A stretch of DNA of 64,000 nucleotides, taken from contig NC_091188.1 in the NCBI RefSeq assembly GCF_040958095.1, positions 8,550,736 through 8,614,735 on the forward strand, written 5' to 3'. Below are positions 43,155-54,307 of the stretch, piece after piece. The position numbers were made by a program, and so were the translations under genes. The stretch is from Procambarus clarkii (lineage: Eukaryota > Arthropoda > Malacostraca > Decapoda > Cambaridae). Within the stretch, counting starts at the first letter, position 1. Each line of letters begins with the position of its first letter. The notes under the pieces are model-generated. The model had not been told where the DNA came from, did not search any database, and saw nothing but the letters and a program-made list of their open reading frames with translations.

Positions 43155-43812
43155 TCCTGTGAGGTTATCTCAGGTGTGGTTGTTGCTCAGGTGTGGCTGT
43201 TCCTCAGGTGTGGTTATTACTCAGGTGTGGTTGTTACTCAGGTGTGGTTGTTACTCAGGTGTGTTCAGGTGTGGCTGTTGCTCAGATGTGTTCAGGTGTG
43301 GCTGGTGCTCAGGTGTGTTCAGGTGTGGCTGTTGCTCAGGTGTGTTCAGGTGTGGCTGTTGCTCAGGTGTGTTCAGGTGTGGCTGTTGCTCAGGTGTGGT
43401 CAGGTGTGGCTGTTGCTCAGGTGTGGCTGGTGCTCAGGTGTGTTCAGGTGTGGCTGTTGCTCAGGTGTGTTCAGGTGTGGCTGGTGCTCAGGTGTGTTCA
43501 GGTGTGGCTGGTGCTCAGGTGTGTTCAGGTGTGGCTGGTGCTCAGGTGTGTTCAGGTGTGGCTGTTGCTCAGGTGTGTTCAGGTGTGGCTGGTGCTCAGG
43601 TGTGTTCAGGTGTGGCTGTTGCTCAGGTGTGTTCAGGTGTGGCTGTTGCTCAGGTGTGTTCAGGTGTGGCTGTTGCTCAGGTGTGTTCAGGTGTGGCTGT
43701 TGCTCAGGTGTGTTCAGGTGTGGCTGTTGCTCAGGTGTGTTCAGGTGTGACTGGTGCTCAGGTGTGGCTGGTGCTCAGGTGTGTTCAGGTGTGGCTGGTG
43801 CTCAGGTGTAGA
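43155..43812. repeat. 27-bp minisatellite
   Basis: About 23 units of CAGGTGTGGCTGTTGCTCAG plus GTGTGTT, with GGTGCTCAG variants. Early units are shorter (GTGTGGTTGTTACTCAG). Each unit carries two or three CAGGTG E-box strings. Three plus frames are open (27 = 9 codons) but encode simple repeats. Confidence 0.96.
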
Positions 43813-43916
43813 TAATCCCTCCTTCACCGTTCACCATTTATCATTATTCGTTCAGTGAAATAATATCGAATGTGGAATATATTTTTGGACAAAGTCACGT
43901 AATGATAAAAATAAAC

Positions 43917-43917
<1 letters not shown>

Positions 43918-43998
<81 letters not shown>
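43918..43998. repeat. (AC)n microsatellite
   Basis: Pure AC run ending a few bases before the 5' end of SINE-1. Confidence 0.97.
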
Positions 43999-44001
<3 letters not shown>

Positions 44002-44004
44002 ACT

Positions 44005-44317
44005 GGGGCCTCGTAGCCTGGTGGATAGCGCGCAGAACTCGTAATTCTGTGGCGCGGGTTCGATTCTCGCACGAGGCAGAAACAAATGGGCAAAGTTTCT
44101 TTCACCCTAAGTGCCCCTGTTACTTAGCAGTAAATAGGTACCTGGGAGTTAGTCAGCTGTCACGGGCTGCTTCCTGGGGTGTGTGTGTGATGTGGTAAAA
44201 AAAAAAAAAAAAAAAAAGTAGTTAGTAAACAGTTGATTGACAGTTGAGAGGCAGGCCGAAAGAGCAAAGCTCAACCCCCGCAAAAACACAACTAGTAAAC
44301 ACAACTAGTAAACACAC
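44005..44317 (+). mobile_element. SINE-1, best full-length copy
   Basis: 44008-44078 folds as a tRNA: acceptor GCCTCGT pairs perfectly with ACGAGGC, the anticodon stem CAGAA/TTCTG is perfect around loop CTCGTAA (anticodon CGT, threonine-like), and the T arm GCGGGTTCGATTCTCGC has one wobble. A box TAGCCTGGTGG and B box GGTTCGATTCT act as an internal Pol III promoter in such elements. The shared SINE body follows to about 44180, then A22 or so at 44197-44217. The tail CAGTTGATTGACAGTTGAGA...CAACCCCCGC matches the LINE-A 3' end and closes with ACTAGTAAACACA repeats. It is a SINE head rather than a tRNA gene, because it continues into the repeat body. Confidence 0.93.
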
Positions 44318-45322
44318 TGGCTGGGTAGGGGGGAGGCATCAGAGTGGCGAGATGTCACCAGCAGGGTTCCACAGGGCTCTGTACTCGGACCCATCCTGTT
44401 TCTAGTATATGTAAACGATCTTCCAGAGGGTATAGATTCATTCCTCTTAATGTTTGCTGATGATGCAAAAATTATGAGAAGAATCAAAACAGATGAAGAT
44501 AGACAGAGACTACAGAACAACCTGGACAAACTGGAGGAATGGTCTAGAAAATGGCTGCTAAAGTTTAACTCAGGGAAGTGTATAGTAATGAAATTAGGCG
44601 AAGGGAGCAGAAGGTACCATCTGGGAGGTGAAATCCTGCAAGAGTCAAATAGAGAGAAAGATCTGGGGGTCGATATCACACCGAGCCTGTCCCCAGAGGC
44701 CCTCATCAAAAGGATATCATCAGCGGCATATGCTAGACTCTCCAGTATAAGAACTGCCTTTAGAAACTTGTGTAAGGAATCGTTCAGGACCCTGTATACC
44801 GCTTATGTAAGACCAATCCTGGAGTATGCAGCTTCAGCCTGGCGTCCATACCTAGTTAAACACAAGACGAAGTTAGAGAAGATTCAGAGGTATGCCACCA
44901 GACTGGTCCCGGAACTGAGAGGAATGAGTTACGAGGAAAGGCTGAACCTCACAACCCTGGAAAACAGAAGAGTAAGGGGGGACATGACAACCACCTACAA
45001 AATTCTCAGGGGAATTGACAGGGGTGGACAAAGACAAACTCTTTAGCACGGGTGGAACACGAACAAGGGGACACAGATGGAAACTTAGTACCCACATGAG
45101 CCACAGAGACGAGACGTTAGAAAGAATTTTTTCAGTGTCAGAGTAGTTAACAAATGGAATGCATTAAGTAGTGTTGTGGTGGAGGCAGGTTCCATACACA
45201 GTTTCAAATATAGATATGATAGAGCCCAATAGGCTCAGGAATCTGTACACCAGTTGATTGAGAGTTAAGAGGCGGGACCAAAGAGCCAGAGCTCAACGCC
45301 CGCAAACACAACTAGGTGAGTA
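44318..45322 (+). mobile_element. LINE-A copy 3, RT palm to 3' end
   Basis: 5'-truncated just before VTSRVPQGSVLGPILFLVYV (44357-44420) and complete to the 3' tail (CTCAACGCCCGCAAACACAA, CTAGGTGAGTATACACACAC). It begins directly after SINE-1 and ends in an AC-rich run at 45323-45342. Confidence 0.92.
44450..45230 (+). pseudogene. LINE-A reverse transcriptase, partial
   Basis: The longest open part (44450-45046) carries MFADDAKIMRRIKTDEDRQR with the catalytic Asp pair, then KWLLKFNSGKCIVMKLGEGS, LGVDITPSLSPEALIKRISS, LYTAYVRPILEYAASAWRPY and VPELRGMSYEERLNLTTLEN. The frame is still open leftward through the VPQGS motif, so the Met is not a true start. A frameshift near 45025 separates the C-terminal TRTRGHRWKLSTHMSHRDE stretch (about 45055-45110). 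The endonuclease and RT finger regions are missing. Confidence 0.88.
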
Positions 45323-45534
45323 TACACACACGCACACACACAGAAAGATAATCATTTCCACAAAGAATTTAGAAAATATAAAAATTGCGCCCACAACCTC
45401 CACATGATAATACTGATCTTCGCGCCAAAACGAAATTGTTAAAATCGGGTCAAATAGGCGAAGCTCATCTTCCTGAGGTAAGAGAAGCCATTACCTTGAG
45501 CGACGACCCCTTGACATTCTGGAGAGGTTAATAT

Positions 45535-45672
45535 CCCCCAACCTTCCCCCTCCCCCAACCTTCCCCTCCCTCAACCTTCCCCTTCCCCCAATCCCTCCCC
45601 TCTCCCAATCCCTCCCCTTCCCCTATCCCTCCCCTCCCCCAATCCCTCCCCTTCCCCAACCTTCCCCTTGCA
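45535..45672. repeat. C-rich short tandem repeat
   Basis: Units of CCCTCCCCTTCCCC(C)AA(T/C) with irregular lengths. Confidence 0.9.
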
Positions 45673-45934
45673 CCGTGCCTCTACTCAGCTCTCCAAAAAG
45701 CAAGGAATCAGACACGAATCAGGGTAGCAGTAGGGTGTGGGTACAGTCAGGAATCTGCAATTGGGAAAGCATATTACTCGTTGAGATCTGACAGGTCAGA
45801 AGAGGGTTAGCATAACATATTTGAGGACTGTCGGGAAGCCTTGATATTGTACCTCATGTGAGATTAGTGATGGAAACAGGCAGAAGTTGTAGGATTTGTT
45901 TAGTTCATTTATTATGCAGGGTATATCTATCCTT

Positions 45935-46052
45935 GAGTGGTGGTGGCCGACATACCCATCCTGTGAGTGGCTGTGGACGATATACCTATCCTGTGAGTAA
46001 TAATGGACGGCATACTCATCCTGTGAGTGGTTGTGGACGATATACCTATCCT
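45935..46052. repeat. ~30-bp minisatellite, four units
   Basis: Units CTGTGAGTGGCTGTGGACGA plus TATACCTATC, alternating with GACATACCCATC / GGCATACTCATC forms. Confidence 0.85.
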
Positions 46053-46520
46053 GCTCCTCTAGAGTATATTGGCCGTTTTGATTTATAGTTTGTCTGAATT
46101 ATCGGAAGGATTGAAATACACACACACAGTGGTTCAGGAGCTGGACGACCAAGGTCTGGAGGGTTGGAAATGAGCATTTGAGGTCAACTAGGTTAATTAC
46201 ACCCCCCCCCCCACACACACACACACATCAACACCCTTTCTACATCAACACCACCACCACCACCACACCAACATACCTCCACCAAAACACCAGAGGTCCA
46301 CCCCTGGAGCATGATAGTGACCAAGGTCTCTCACCACCTAGCCAAGGCAGCAGCCTGGGCCATGGTAGGTCGAGGCTCGTCTCGAAGTGATCAGCCCGAC
46401 CTAATCTTTGCCTACTCAGCTCCTTAATTGACCTCACTCTCTGATTAACGGGGCTTCTTGTGGGTAAATTAAGGGAAGTAAAGTATGACTTTAAGGAGGG
46501 AGTGAGAGGGTGCTAAAGAG

Positions 46521-46522
46521 GG

Positions 46523-46586
<64 letters not shown>
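46521..46586. repeat. (GA)n microsatellite
   Basis: Pure GA run. A second GA/GGGA-rich stretch lies at 48173-48242. Confidence 0.95.
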
Positions 46587-46587
<1 letters not shown>

Positions 46588-46589
46588 GA

Positions 46590-46936
46590 CGATAGGAGCA
46601 GGGAGAGACAGAGGTAAAAAAGGAGAGGGAGAGGGAGTATTAAATTATGTTATGGTGCGCTTTCAAAAGTGCTAATTAAGCTTTTATAAAACAAAATGAA
46701 AGGCTGATCAATCAATCAATCAATGAGTGCAGAGGTGCAGGTGAAAGCGGCCGCCATGACAGGTGTGAGACAGAGCAGCTGCTCACCTCACCATTGTTCA
46801 GTCCTCGTCAAGCAGCGTTTGAAGGCTCCTGTCCAATTTTAATTAGTGTGAGAGGTTCAGGTGACGAGTGGAGCTGAGGTGGTCTTGTGTCATAATACTC
46901 TGATGGACACCATCCGGCCCAGTGTGTGGTGTTGGA
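46590..46936. other. No recognised gene
   Basis: Single-copy looking, with a (AATC)n run at 46709-46722. Confidence 0.35.
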
Positions 46937-46937
46937 C

Positions 46938-47385
46938 TTGTTGATGTATTGTGCAGCTGGCTGTGTACTCTAGTGTCGTGTTGTGCAGCTGGCTGTGTAC
47001 TCTAGTGTGGTGTTGTGCAGCTGGCTGTGTACTCTATTGTGGTGTTGATGTATTGTGCAGCTGGCTGTGTACTCTAGTAGGGTGTTGAGGTGTTGTGCAG
47101 CTGTCTGTGTACTCTAGTGTGGTGTTGTGCAGCTGTCTGTGTACTCTAGTGTGGTGTTGATGTTTTGTGCAGCTGGTTGTGTATTCTAGTGTGCTGTTGT
47201 GCAGCTGTCTGTGTACTCTAGTGTGGTGTTGATGTATTGTGCAGCTGGCTGTGTACTCTAGTGGGGTGTTGTGCAGCTGTGTGTGTACTCTAGTGTGGTG
47301 TTGATGTATTGTGCAGCTGGCTGTGTACTCTAGTGTGGTGTTGTGCAGCTGTCTGTGTACTCTAGTGTGGTGTTGACTTGTGCAG
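46938..47385. repeat. ~32-bp minisatellite with a longer variant
   Basis: About 13 units of TTGTGCAGCTGGCTGTGTAC plus TCTAGTGTGG. About half carry an extra GTTGATGTA. Each has a CAGCTG palindrome. Confidence 0.95.
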
Positions 47386-47462
47386 GTGTGTACAGGTGTG
47401 TGAAGTGGTGGTGACGAGTAGTACAGGTGTATGCAGTACTGGTTGTTGCAGGTGTGCTAAGT

Positions 47463-48000
47463 GTGATTAGTCTTACCTCAGGCAGTTGCTTCAGCTCTTG
47501 GGCCCCGCCTTATGATAGCAGGATACTTACTCGAATTTCTTGCTTCTTATACACCGAACACAGCTCCAACTCTTGAAGCTGTGTACGGTGTCACGGTCAA
47601 CTCTTGAAGCTGTGTACAGTGTCACCGTCCGCTCTTGAAGCTGTGTACGGTGTCACGGTCAACTCTAGAAGCTGTGTACGATGTCACGGTCAACTCTTGA
47701 AGCTGTGTACAGTGTCAGGGTCAACTCTTGAAGCTGTGTACGGTGTCACCGTCAACTCTTGAAGCTGTGTACGGTGTCACCGTCAACTCTTGAAGCTGTG
47801 TACGGTGTCACGGTCAACTCTTGAAGCTGTGTACAGTGTCAGGGTCAACAAGCTCTTCACTCTTGCGTTGAGGAATTGCTTGCTAACTGCCTCGGTCATT
47901 TTAAGCATTTCGTTATTGACAACCATTCTCACTGATTTTATGGACTTTGACTTTTGCCTACCAATAGGTGGTGACTCTACGCTGAAGCTCTATTCCAGCT
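47463..48000 (-). mobile_element. Decayed LINE 3' end, expanded internally
   Basis: GCTTCAGCTCTTGGGCCCCG at 47488 and CTCTTGAAGCTGTGTACGGT at 47572 align in order with the LINE-A text GAGCTCTGGCTCTTTGGTCC and CACTTGAAACTGTGTATGGA. Beyond the 31-bp array, CTTCACTCTTGCGTTGAGGA and ATTGCTTGCTAAC are consistent with the following LINE segment. Assignment is by alignment order only. Confidence 0.5.
47565..47855. repeat. 31-bp minisatellite inside a LINE-like segment
   Basis: Nine units of CAACTCTTGAAGCTGTGTAC plus (G/A)GTGTCAC(G/C)GT. Confidence 0.94.
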
Positions 48001-48420
48001 CTGGAGAGCAGGTGTGTGGGTGTCGTGTCTGTGTGGACGTGTGTGTGTGTGTAACGTTTAAGTGTGTGTGTGTGGAAGCGAGTTAGTATGTAGAGATAAA
48101 TGAGTGTATAAGCGTCAAGTGTGTATTTTATATCGTGTGGAAAGAGGGGGTAGAGGTGGTATTTCAAATTTTAGTGAGAGAGGGAGGGAGAGAGAGAGGA
48201 AGGGAGAGAGAGATTAAGGGAGAGAGGGAGGAAGGGAGAGAGGTGAGAGGTTCAGAACATGTCTTAAGGTGACAGTTGCTGCTACTCCTCTTGCACTGCC
48301 CTAGGCATTCCTCTCATCGTATCTCTTAACGACCTCGTTATCAGAGTCCTAGCGTGTGCTGGGCCGCCTCTCCACGCTCCCTCACTCTCTCCTCTCACCT
48401 CCACGCTTGCCATGGGCTGC

Positions 48421-48632
48421 TCCACCCTCACACTGACCTTCTTCCTCCACCCTCACACTGATCTTCTTCCTCCACCCTCACACTGACCTTCTTCCTCCGC
48501 CCTCACACTGACCTTCTTCCTCCGCCCTCACACTGATCTTCTTCCTCCACCCTCACACTGACCTTCTTCCTCCGCCCTCACACTGACCTTCTTCCTCCAC
48601 CCTCACACTGACCTTTTTCCTCCGCCCTCAGC
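48421..48632. repeat. 25-bp minisatellite
   Basis: Eight or nine units of CCCTCACACTGACCTTCTTC plus CTCC(A/G). Confidence 0.95.
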
Positions 48633-48639
48633 TATAGTT

Positions 48640-49230
48640 TCCCAGAAGCCGTGATTAGAGTGGAGTATTAACTGTTCCTTAGCTACTGCCAGACTACCGG
48701 ATCAGAAGCAGCACAACACCTTAGATACCTTTATTGTGGCCTGGTGCTTGGGGACGGGTTTCTTACCAATCCGCCAAATATAAATTGCTTTGTGTGAGAG
48801 TGTGTCGGGCATACAGAGTAGAGCGGCTCTCAGCGGCTCTCAGCGGCTCTGTTTAATGTTTAGAGATCCAAAATATAAACCACTTGACGATCCAGTGGTG
48901 ATTATTGTAATTTTTTTATGATTATGTAAGTATTGTGTGTGGGGGGGGGGTAGATTCATGGTATTCCATTACCTGGGAGGGAGAGGTTCGACTTCTCTCC
49001 CAACGTGGTGGGAGAGGTGACCATTAGCGGGGGATCCCCCTCCCTGTAATACTCTCTAGTGCACCGTAAACACCGTTTAGCGAAATGTGTTCCAGTTACT
49101 CCAACACGGCCTCGACATCCCCTCATCTCTCCTTCTTTCCTCCTCTCTCTGTTTCCCCCCACCCCCCTCTTCTTTTCCCACTTCCCCTTTGTTTTGCACC
49201 CCTCCTCCAGCGATATTTTACGGTGTATAG
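48640..49230. other. No recognised gene
   Basis: Contains a triple CTCAGCGG at 48825-48850 and a pyrimidine-rich stretch at 49120-49210. Confidence 0.4.
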
Positions 49231-49330
49231 CCACTTGGACTTATCGGTAGAGCAACGCCCTCGCTTCTTGCTGGGTCGTCGTTCCATCCCTTGATGATCC
49301 AAGTCTTTAGGCACCGTTCCTTCATATCCA
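49231..49330 (+). mobile_element. SINE-3 head fragment, diverged
   Basis: CCACTTGGACTTATCGGTAG, then AGCAACGCCCTCGCTTCTTG and GTCGTTCCATCCCTTGATGA, TCCAAG. The acceptor-like CTTGGA/TCCAAG pairing remains. The body is cut off soon after GGCACCGTTCCTTCATATCC. Confidence 0.75.
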
Positions 49331-50468
49331 GACTTCATGTCCTCGTTTCAGATGTAGTGACTGTCTGAGAAGGTCACTACACAAATCTGTAAAGAATCAA
49401 ATGCTTCGAAGTTCAGATGTAGTGCTGTATTGCCTTGGCGCTTTCTCCTCATTATTTCCTTCATTTGTAACGCATTTGCGGCGTTCGTTGTGTTTACTTC
49501 CTTCGTCGACTCGAAGGTCCTCGGCAGTGTGGCTGCCAACATCAACCTGCTCTCGTCCTGGGTCGAGACTTCACGTACTGAACGTTCTCTCCTCATCCTT
49601 GGGTCTCGCTCTAGTCGAACCCGTCTCGTAGAATGGTCACCCCTTCAAACTCCTACGCCACTCGCCTAATTACTCTTGCATTGCCTCGAAATGTGTTTGA
49701 ATCCTTCCTTAATGAAATGATTCCTGAAGAGCAAGAGCCCCATCAGTCTTCCCTCTGATCACCGGGATAGTTTCCGCTTCCCTCGGTGATTACAATGACT
49801 CTTGAGCCATTACCGAGGGTGTTTGGAACACTGTTGACTGAATTTGGTACAAATCTTTACGAGCATCCATCCTCTGAATTTCCGTCTTCCCTTTGTTTAC
49901 CTATTTTTTATTAACTTCCTCTATAATAGGTTTACTGCTGTTGTGATCGATGGCTCAGCTCTGCGTCTTCCTGTGCTTGCTGATGTATTACACAAGGTTG
50001 TGTTACGTAGCCTGCTCTTGTCTGCCATTCCTCAATGATCTTCACACTTCTAAGTATTTCAATTCTTAGTCTATACATCTGCTGGGCCTCACTTAACCTC
50101 GCTCTTCCCAGCCTAACTCTCCCAAGACGGAACTTAACGCCATCTCTCTTTACGGCATTGGGAATTAACCCTGGAAATGCAAACCGAAACTGTCTCTATT
50201 TTCAGCTTGTTACTACTTGTAATAAAGTTGTTACATCTTGGCTTAACGTGTTGATGACGAATTAGAACGTTGTTATAACTTGCTATATTGGTTGTTATAA
50301 CTGGTTAGGAGGTGTTAAAACTTGTCCGAACGTTGTACCAACGTCGTAGTTTCGGTGTGTTTGGCGGGAAGTCACAGTAAAATCCAGTAAAACGCTGTAC
50401 ATGTTAGTTACATTAAAAATAAACAGCATTTACCTACAAGCCTTTTGTCAAAACTGGTATATTGAGCC
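49331..50468. other. No recognised gene
   Basis: Over 1 kb with short frames on both strands and no recognised domain. Confidence 0.35.
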
Positions 50469-50469
50469 T

Positions 50470-50700
50470 TTAAGCCCTTCATCAATACCCTAGACATCAT
50501 AGTCACATCAGACCTGTCCTGGCAGCCCTCACATCAATACCCTAGACATCATAGTCACATCAGACCAGTCCTGACAGCCTCACATCAATACCCTAGACAT
50601 CATAGTCACATCAGACATGTCCTGGCAGCCTCACATCAATACCCTGGACATCATAGTCACATCAGACCAGTCCTGGCAGCCTCACATCAATTCCCTCCCA
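50470..50700. repeat. 51-bp minisatellite, locus 1
   Basis: About four units with CACATCAATACCCTAGACAT, then CATAGTCACATCAGACC and GTCCTGGCAGCCT. Homologous to the array at 59590-59898. Confidence 0.93.
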
Positions 50701-50973
50701 GTAAATACAAGTTTTCTGTCGTTTTTATTTGGTAGCAGAAAGGTGACACTGTAATTATTAATATAAAGTCGTCTTTTTAACCTATAAAATACGTTGATTC
50801 CAGTCAATTAAATCGTATACATTTTTAGCAAACGTACAAATATCGTATTAATACATTTCTAATTTAAAAAAGAAACAAATACTTAATGTGTGTGGTTTCC
50901 TCTTCACTGGATTCATCCAGAAGTTGGGCAGGATATGTCGATATGTGAGTGATTGAGTTTGTTTATACATGCA

Positions 50974-50976
<3 letters not shown>

Positions 50977-51052
<76 letters not shown>
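50977..51052. repeat. (GT)n microsatellite
   Basis: Pure GT run. Confidence 0.97.
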
Positions 51053-51053
<1 letters not shown>

Positions 51054-51524
51054 GTATGTGTGAATGTGTTTTGGTATCTTTGGTATCTTTAGCATCTAAT
51101 ATAGACTTTAGGATCTCGATCTTTAGTTCGCGTACGAAACTGTAATGGAGGGTTGCCTGCTTATCCCCTCTGGCACCGATCTCGTATGGGGGGGGGGGGT
51201 GTCCCATGTGATCCAACAGGTTGTTGGTGTCACGGTGTGCAAGCCCCACCAGCTTCCAGAGACTAGCAGCACGAGGGATGAGCCGCGACGATGTAGACTC
51301 AGGCCAACCATGCTACCATTGTGTTGCACGTTGCTCGGGATATGACCCAACACTGGTGCAGCAACACTGGTCTTGACCGGCCCGGTGCTGTAGTGAGAGC
51401 TGCTCGCTCCCTCTTGTATACACCACACATACTTACCCTCCCAAGAAAATAATAAGAAAAAAGAAAATAGGGAAAAAAAGGTGTGCGTGTGAGAGTGTGT
51501 TTACAAAACTTTATAACAGAACTC

Positions 51525-51725
51525 TTACTCATCTAAGACTAAGATCCTCTCGTCAAGCCCTCTGCCTTATGGCTGACTTACTCATCCAAGACTAAGATCC
51601 TCTCACCAAGCCCTTTGACTCATGGCTGACTTACTCATCCAAGACTCACGTTCTCACCCTTCCTTCTGCCTTATGGCTGACTTACTCATCCAAGACTCAC
51701 GTTCTCACCCTTCTGCCTCAGGGCA
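51525..51725. repeat. ~56-bp tandem repeat, four units
   Basis: Units carry CTCATCCAAGACTAAGATCC or CTCATCCAAGACTCACGTTC with ATGGCTGACTTA. The last units are shorter. Confidence 0.88.
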
Positions 51726-51919
51726 CTAAAGCAAATATGTGACAAAAAATAACTCATCCAATTTGGTGCCTTCTTTTGATCATTGTAATTCTTCTGTTAC
51801 TTCTCTGTAAGCAAATATATTTCACACACATCTACAACATACATTTATCCTCTTGACATCCTTCCTCATTAATCCAAGTGTTAAGTTATCCTTCTTAGTC
51901 CGTCCTCATACGTGATCAC

Positions 51920-52355
51920 ATCCATGTATACTGACCTCAGTGTTCTCATCTATGTATACTGACCTCAGTGTTCTCATCCATGAATACTGACCTCAGTGTT
52001 CTCATCCATGAATACTGACCTCAGTGTTCTCATCCATGTATATTGACCTCAGTGTTCTCATTCATGTATACTGACCTCAGTGTTCTCATCCATGTATACT
52101 GACCTGAGTGTTCTCATCTATGTATACTGACCGTTCTCATTCATGTATACTGACCGTTCTCATACATGTATACTGACCGTGCTCATCCATGTATACTGAC
52201 CTCAGTGTTCTCATCCATGTATACTGACCTCAGTGTTCTCATTCATGTATACTGACCGTTCTCATACATGTATACTGACCGTTCTCATCCATGTATACTG
52301 ACCTGAGTGTTCTCATCCATGTATACTGACCGTTCTCATCCATGTATACTGATGT
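51920..52355. repeat. 28/23-bp minisatellite
   Basis: Units TGTTCTCATCCATGTATACT plus GACCTCAG (28 bp). From about 52130 the CTCAGTGT portion is repeatedly lost, giving 23-bp units CGTTCTCATACATGTATACT plus GAC. Confidence 0.95.
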
Positions 52356-52424
52356 CGTGAGGTGGTTGTTTTTGTCATGTTTCAAACCTAATCATAACCA
52401 CGCCAAAACTGTGGTAGTGAGAGG

Positions 52425-52715
52425 GAAGGTGGTGAAGGGTAGGGAAGGTGGTGAAGGGTAGGGAAGGTGGTGAAGGGTTATCTTGAGGTTATCTTGAGAT
52501 GATTTCGGGGCTTTAGTGTCCCCGCGGCCCGGTCCTCGACCAGGCCTCCACCCCCAGGAAGCAGCCCGTGACAGCTGACTAACACCCAGGTACCTATTTT
52601 ACTGCTAGGTAACAGGGGCATAGGGTGAAAGAAACTCTGCCCATTGTTTCTCGCCGGCGCCTGGAAAGGTAGGGAAGGTGGTGAAGGGTAGGGAAGGTGG
52701 TGAAGGGTAGGGAAG
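52425..52715. repeat. 19-bp minisatellite split by a SINE
   Basis: Units of AGGGAAGGTGGTGAAGGGT occur on both sides (52430-52478 and 52668-52715) of a SINE-2 fragment. Confidence 0.93.
52479..52663 (-). mobile_element. SINE-2, head-truncated, inside a minisatellite
   Basis: In reverse: tail TTATCTTGAGGTTATCTTGA, then TTTCGGGGCTTTAGTGTCCC, body GGAAGCAGCCCGTGACAGCT and CAGGTACCTATTTTACTGCT, ending GCCGGCGCCTGG where only the last few bases of the tRNA head remain. Confidence 0.92.
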
Positions 52716-52804
52716 GTAAAGGGCAGATAATGTGATGAAAAAAAGGTGGTGATGATGGATGCAGATGGGATACCTAACCGTTCCCGGATAGTGAAGATGT
52801 GTGT

Positions 52805-53290
52805 GTGTTTGTTTGGATTTTAATGATGAAGACAGTGTGCAGTGAAGATGGTTATATAGTGAAGATGGTCGGGTATTGTGAATATGGACACATTAATAAT
52901 GGTTGAGTAGTGAAGATGGTTACAGTGATGAAGATAGTGTATAGTGAACGTTGTTTACAGTGATGAAGATAGTGTGTACTGAAGATGGTTACAGGGAGAA
53001 GGACAGTGTGTAGTGATGATGCCTACAGTGAAGACAGTGTGTGGTGAAGATGGTTACAGTGATGATGACAGGCTATAGTGAACGTTGTTAGTGATGAAAG
53101 TAGTGTGTACTGATGATGGTTACAGGGATGATGACAGTGTGTAGTGAAGATGGTTACAGTGATGAAGACAGTGTGTAGTGAAGATGGTTACAGTGACGAA
53201 CACAGTGTGTGGTGAAGATGGTTACAGTGATGAAGACAGTGTGTAGTGAAGATGGTTAAAGTGACGAACACAGTGTGTGGTGAAGATGTG
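52805..53290. repeat. Degenerate ~34-bp array
   Basis: Imperfect units of ACAGTGTGTAGTGAAGATGG plus TTACAGTGATGAAG; the most regular part is 53120-53290. Confidence 0.9.
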
Positions 53291-53506
53291 GTCTGCCGCT
53301 CCCGAGCAACGCCGGGTAACAAGTGTATCTATACCGGAGATTACATAAATTTACAAAAAAAAAATTATCCACTCCTAAGATAAAATTTACAATAAAATAA
53401 TAAATAGTTATTCCAGAGAAATACACAAAAAACATTTACTTCCATACAGAGAGAAAACTATGACGTATGATCAACACTTTCACAAAATAACACTTTGGCA
53501 TTGTTC

Positions 53507-53562
53507 ATCCACTCTTATCCACTCTTATCCACTCTTATCCACTCTTATCCACTCCACTCAAA
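53507..53562. repeat. 11-bp repeat
   Basis: Five units of CACTCTTATCC. Confidence 0.93.
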
Positions 53563-54305
53563 TCCTATAAATGACTTCATTAACTTACATGAATCAAGAA
53601 AATAGTTACAAGCAGATATTCACTACCATTTTGTAACTACTGCAGCAGACGTGGTACAGAATATTACCAGATCTCCAGCTGGGAATGTTACCTGTTGTGT
53701 GGCAGATAATGTGATACACGGTGGTACGGGGCCGCTCCCCACACCACAGTGTCACCCATACTGTAGTGCAGTGTCAACACGTCATCACCACCATACCAGC
53801 AGACGATAAGGCCGAAATCATTGGTGAAATCCTGTGGGGGGGGGGGGGGATTATGAAGCAAACGTTCTGATTAACCCCAGCGGATTATCCAGAACGCTGG
53901 TTCGACCCCCCTTCCCCGGATTGCTCCAGTGATATTCGCATTGATACTCGACGCCAGCGTGGGTTCCTGGTTAGTATCATAGGATGATCTCCCATCGTTC
54001 CTGTACCCCAGTTCCTCTACGGCATCTTCCTCATGTCTCGCAACCTTTGTCTCCCTCACCTTTGTTTGGTTCTAATAATCACGGCTGTTTCTCCACTATT
54101 TACTTAACTTTTCCTTAATTAAGTAGTTAATAGAGCTTTCACACGTTTCTATATATATAAATAATGTTATAGCATTATTTTCTATCATTACATGTTCGTA
54201 TTATAGTTGTAACTGGCGCCAGGGCATCTCTGGCGCCAGTTTTCAGTATAGCGTTCTGGATAATAGCGTATACATAATTGTCTGAGTGTTGTATATTGTA
54301 TGTTA
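53563..54305. other. No recognised gene
   Basis: Includes a G run at 53833-53849 and the hairpin at 54211-54241. Confidence 0.4.
54211..54241. other. Perfect 12-bp hairpin
   Basis: AACTGGCGCCAG, loop GGCATCT, CTGGCGCCAGTT. Each arm contains the palindrome GGCGCC. Confidence 0.75.
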
Positions 54306-54307
54306 AT

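Noticed and set aside
44008-44078. A well-folding tRNA-Thr-like sequence that could be called a tRNA gene
   Set aside because: It is continuous with a SINE body and LINE-like tail, and a second copy at 3174-3104 has the same continuation; it is a SINE head.
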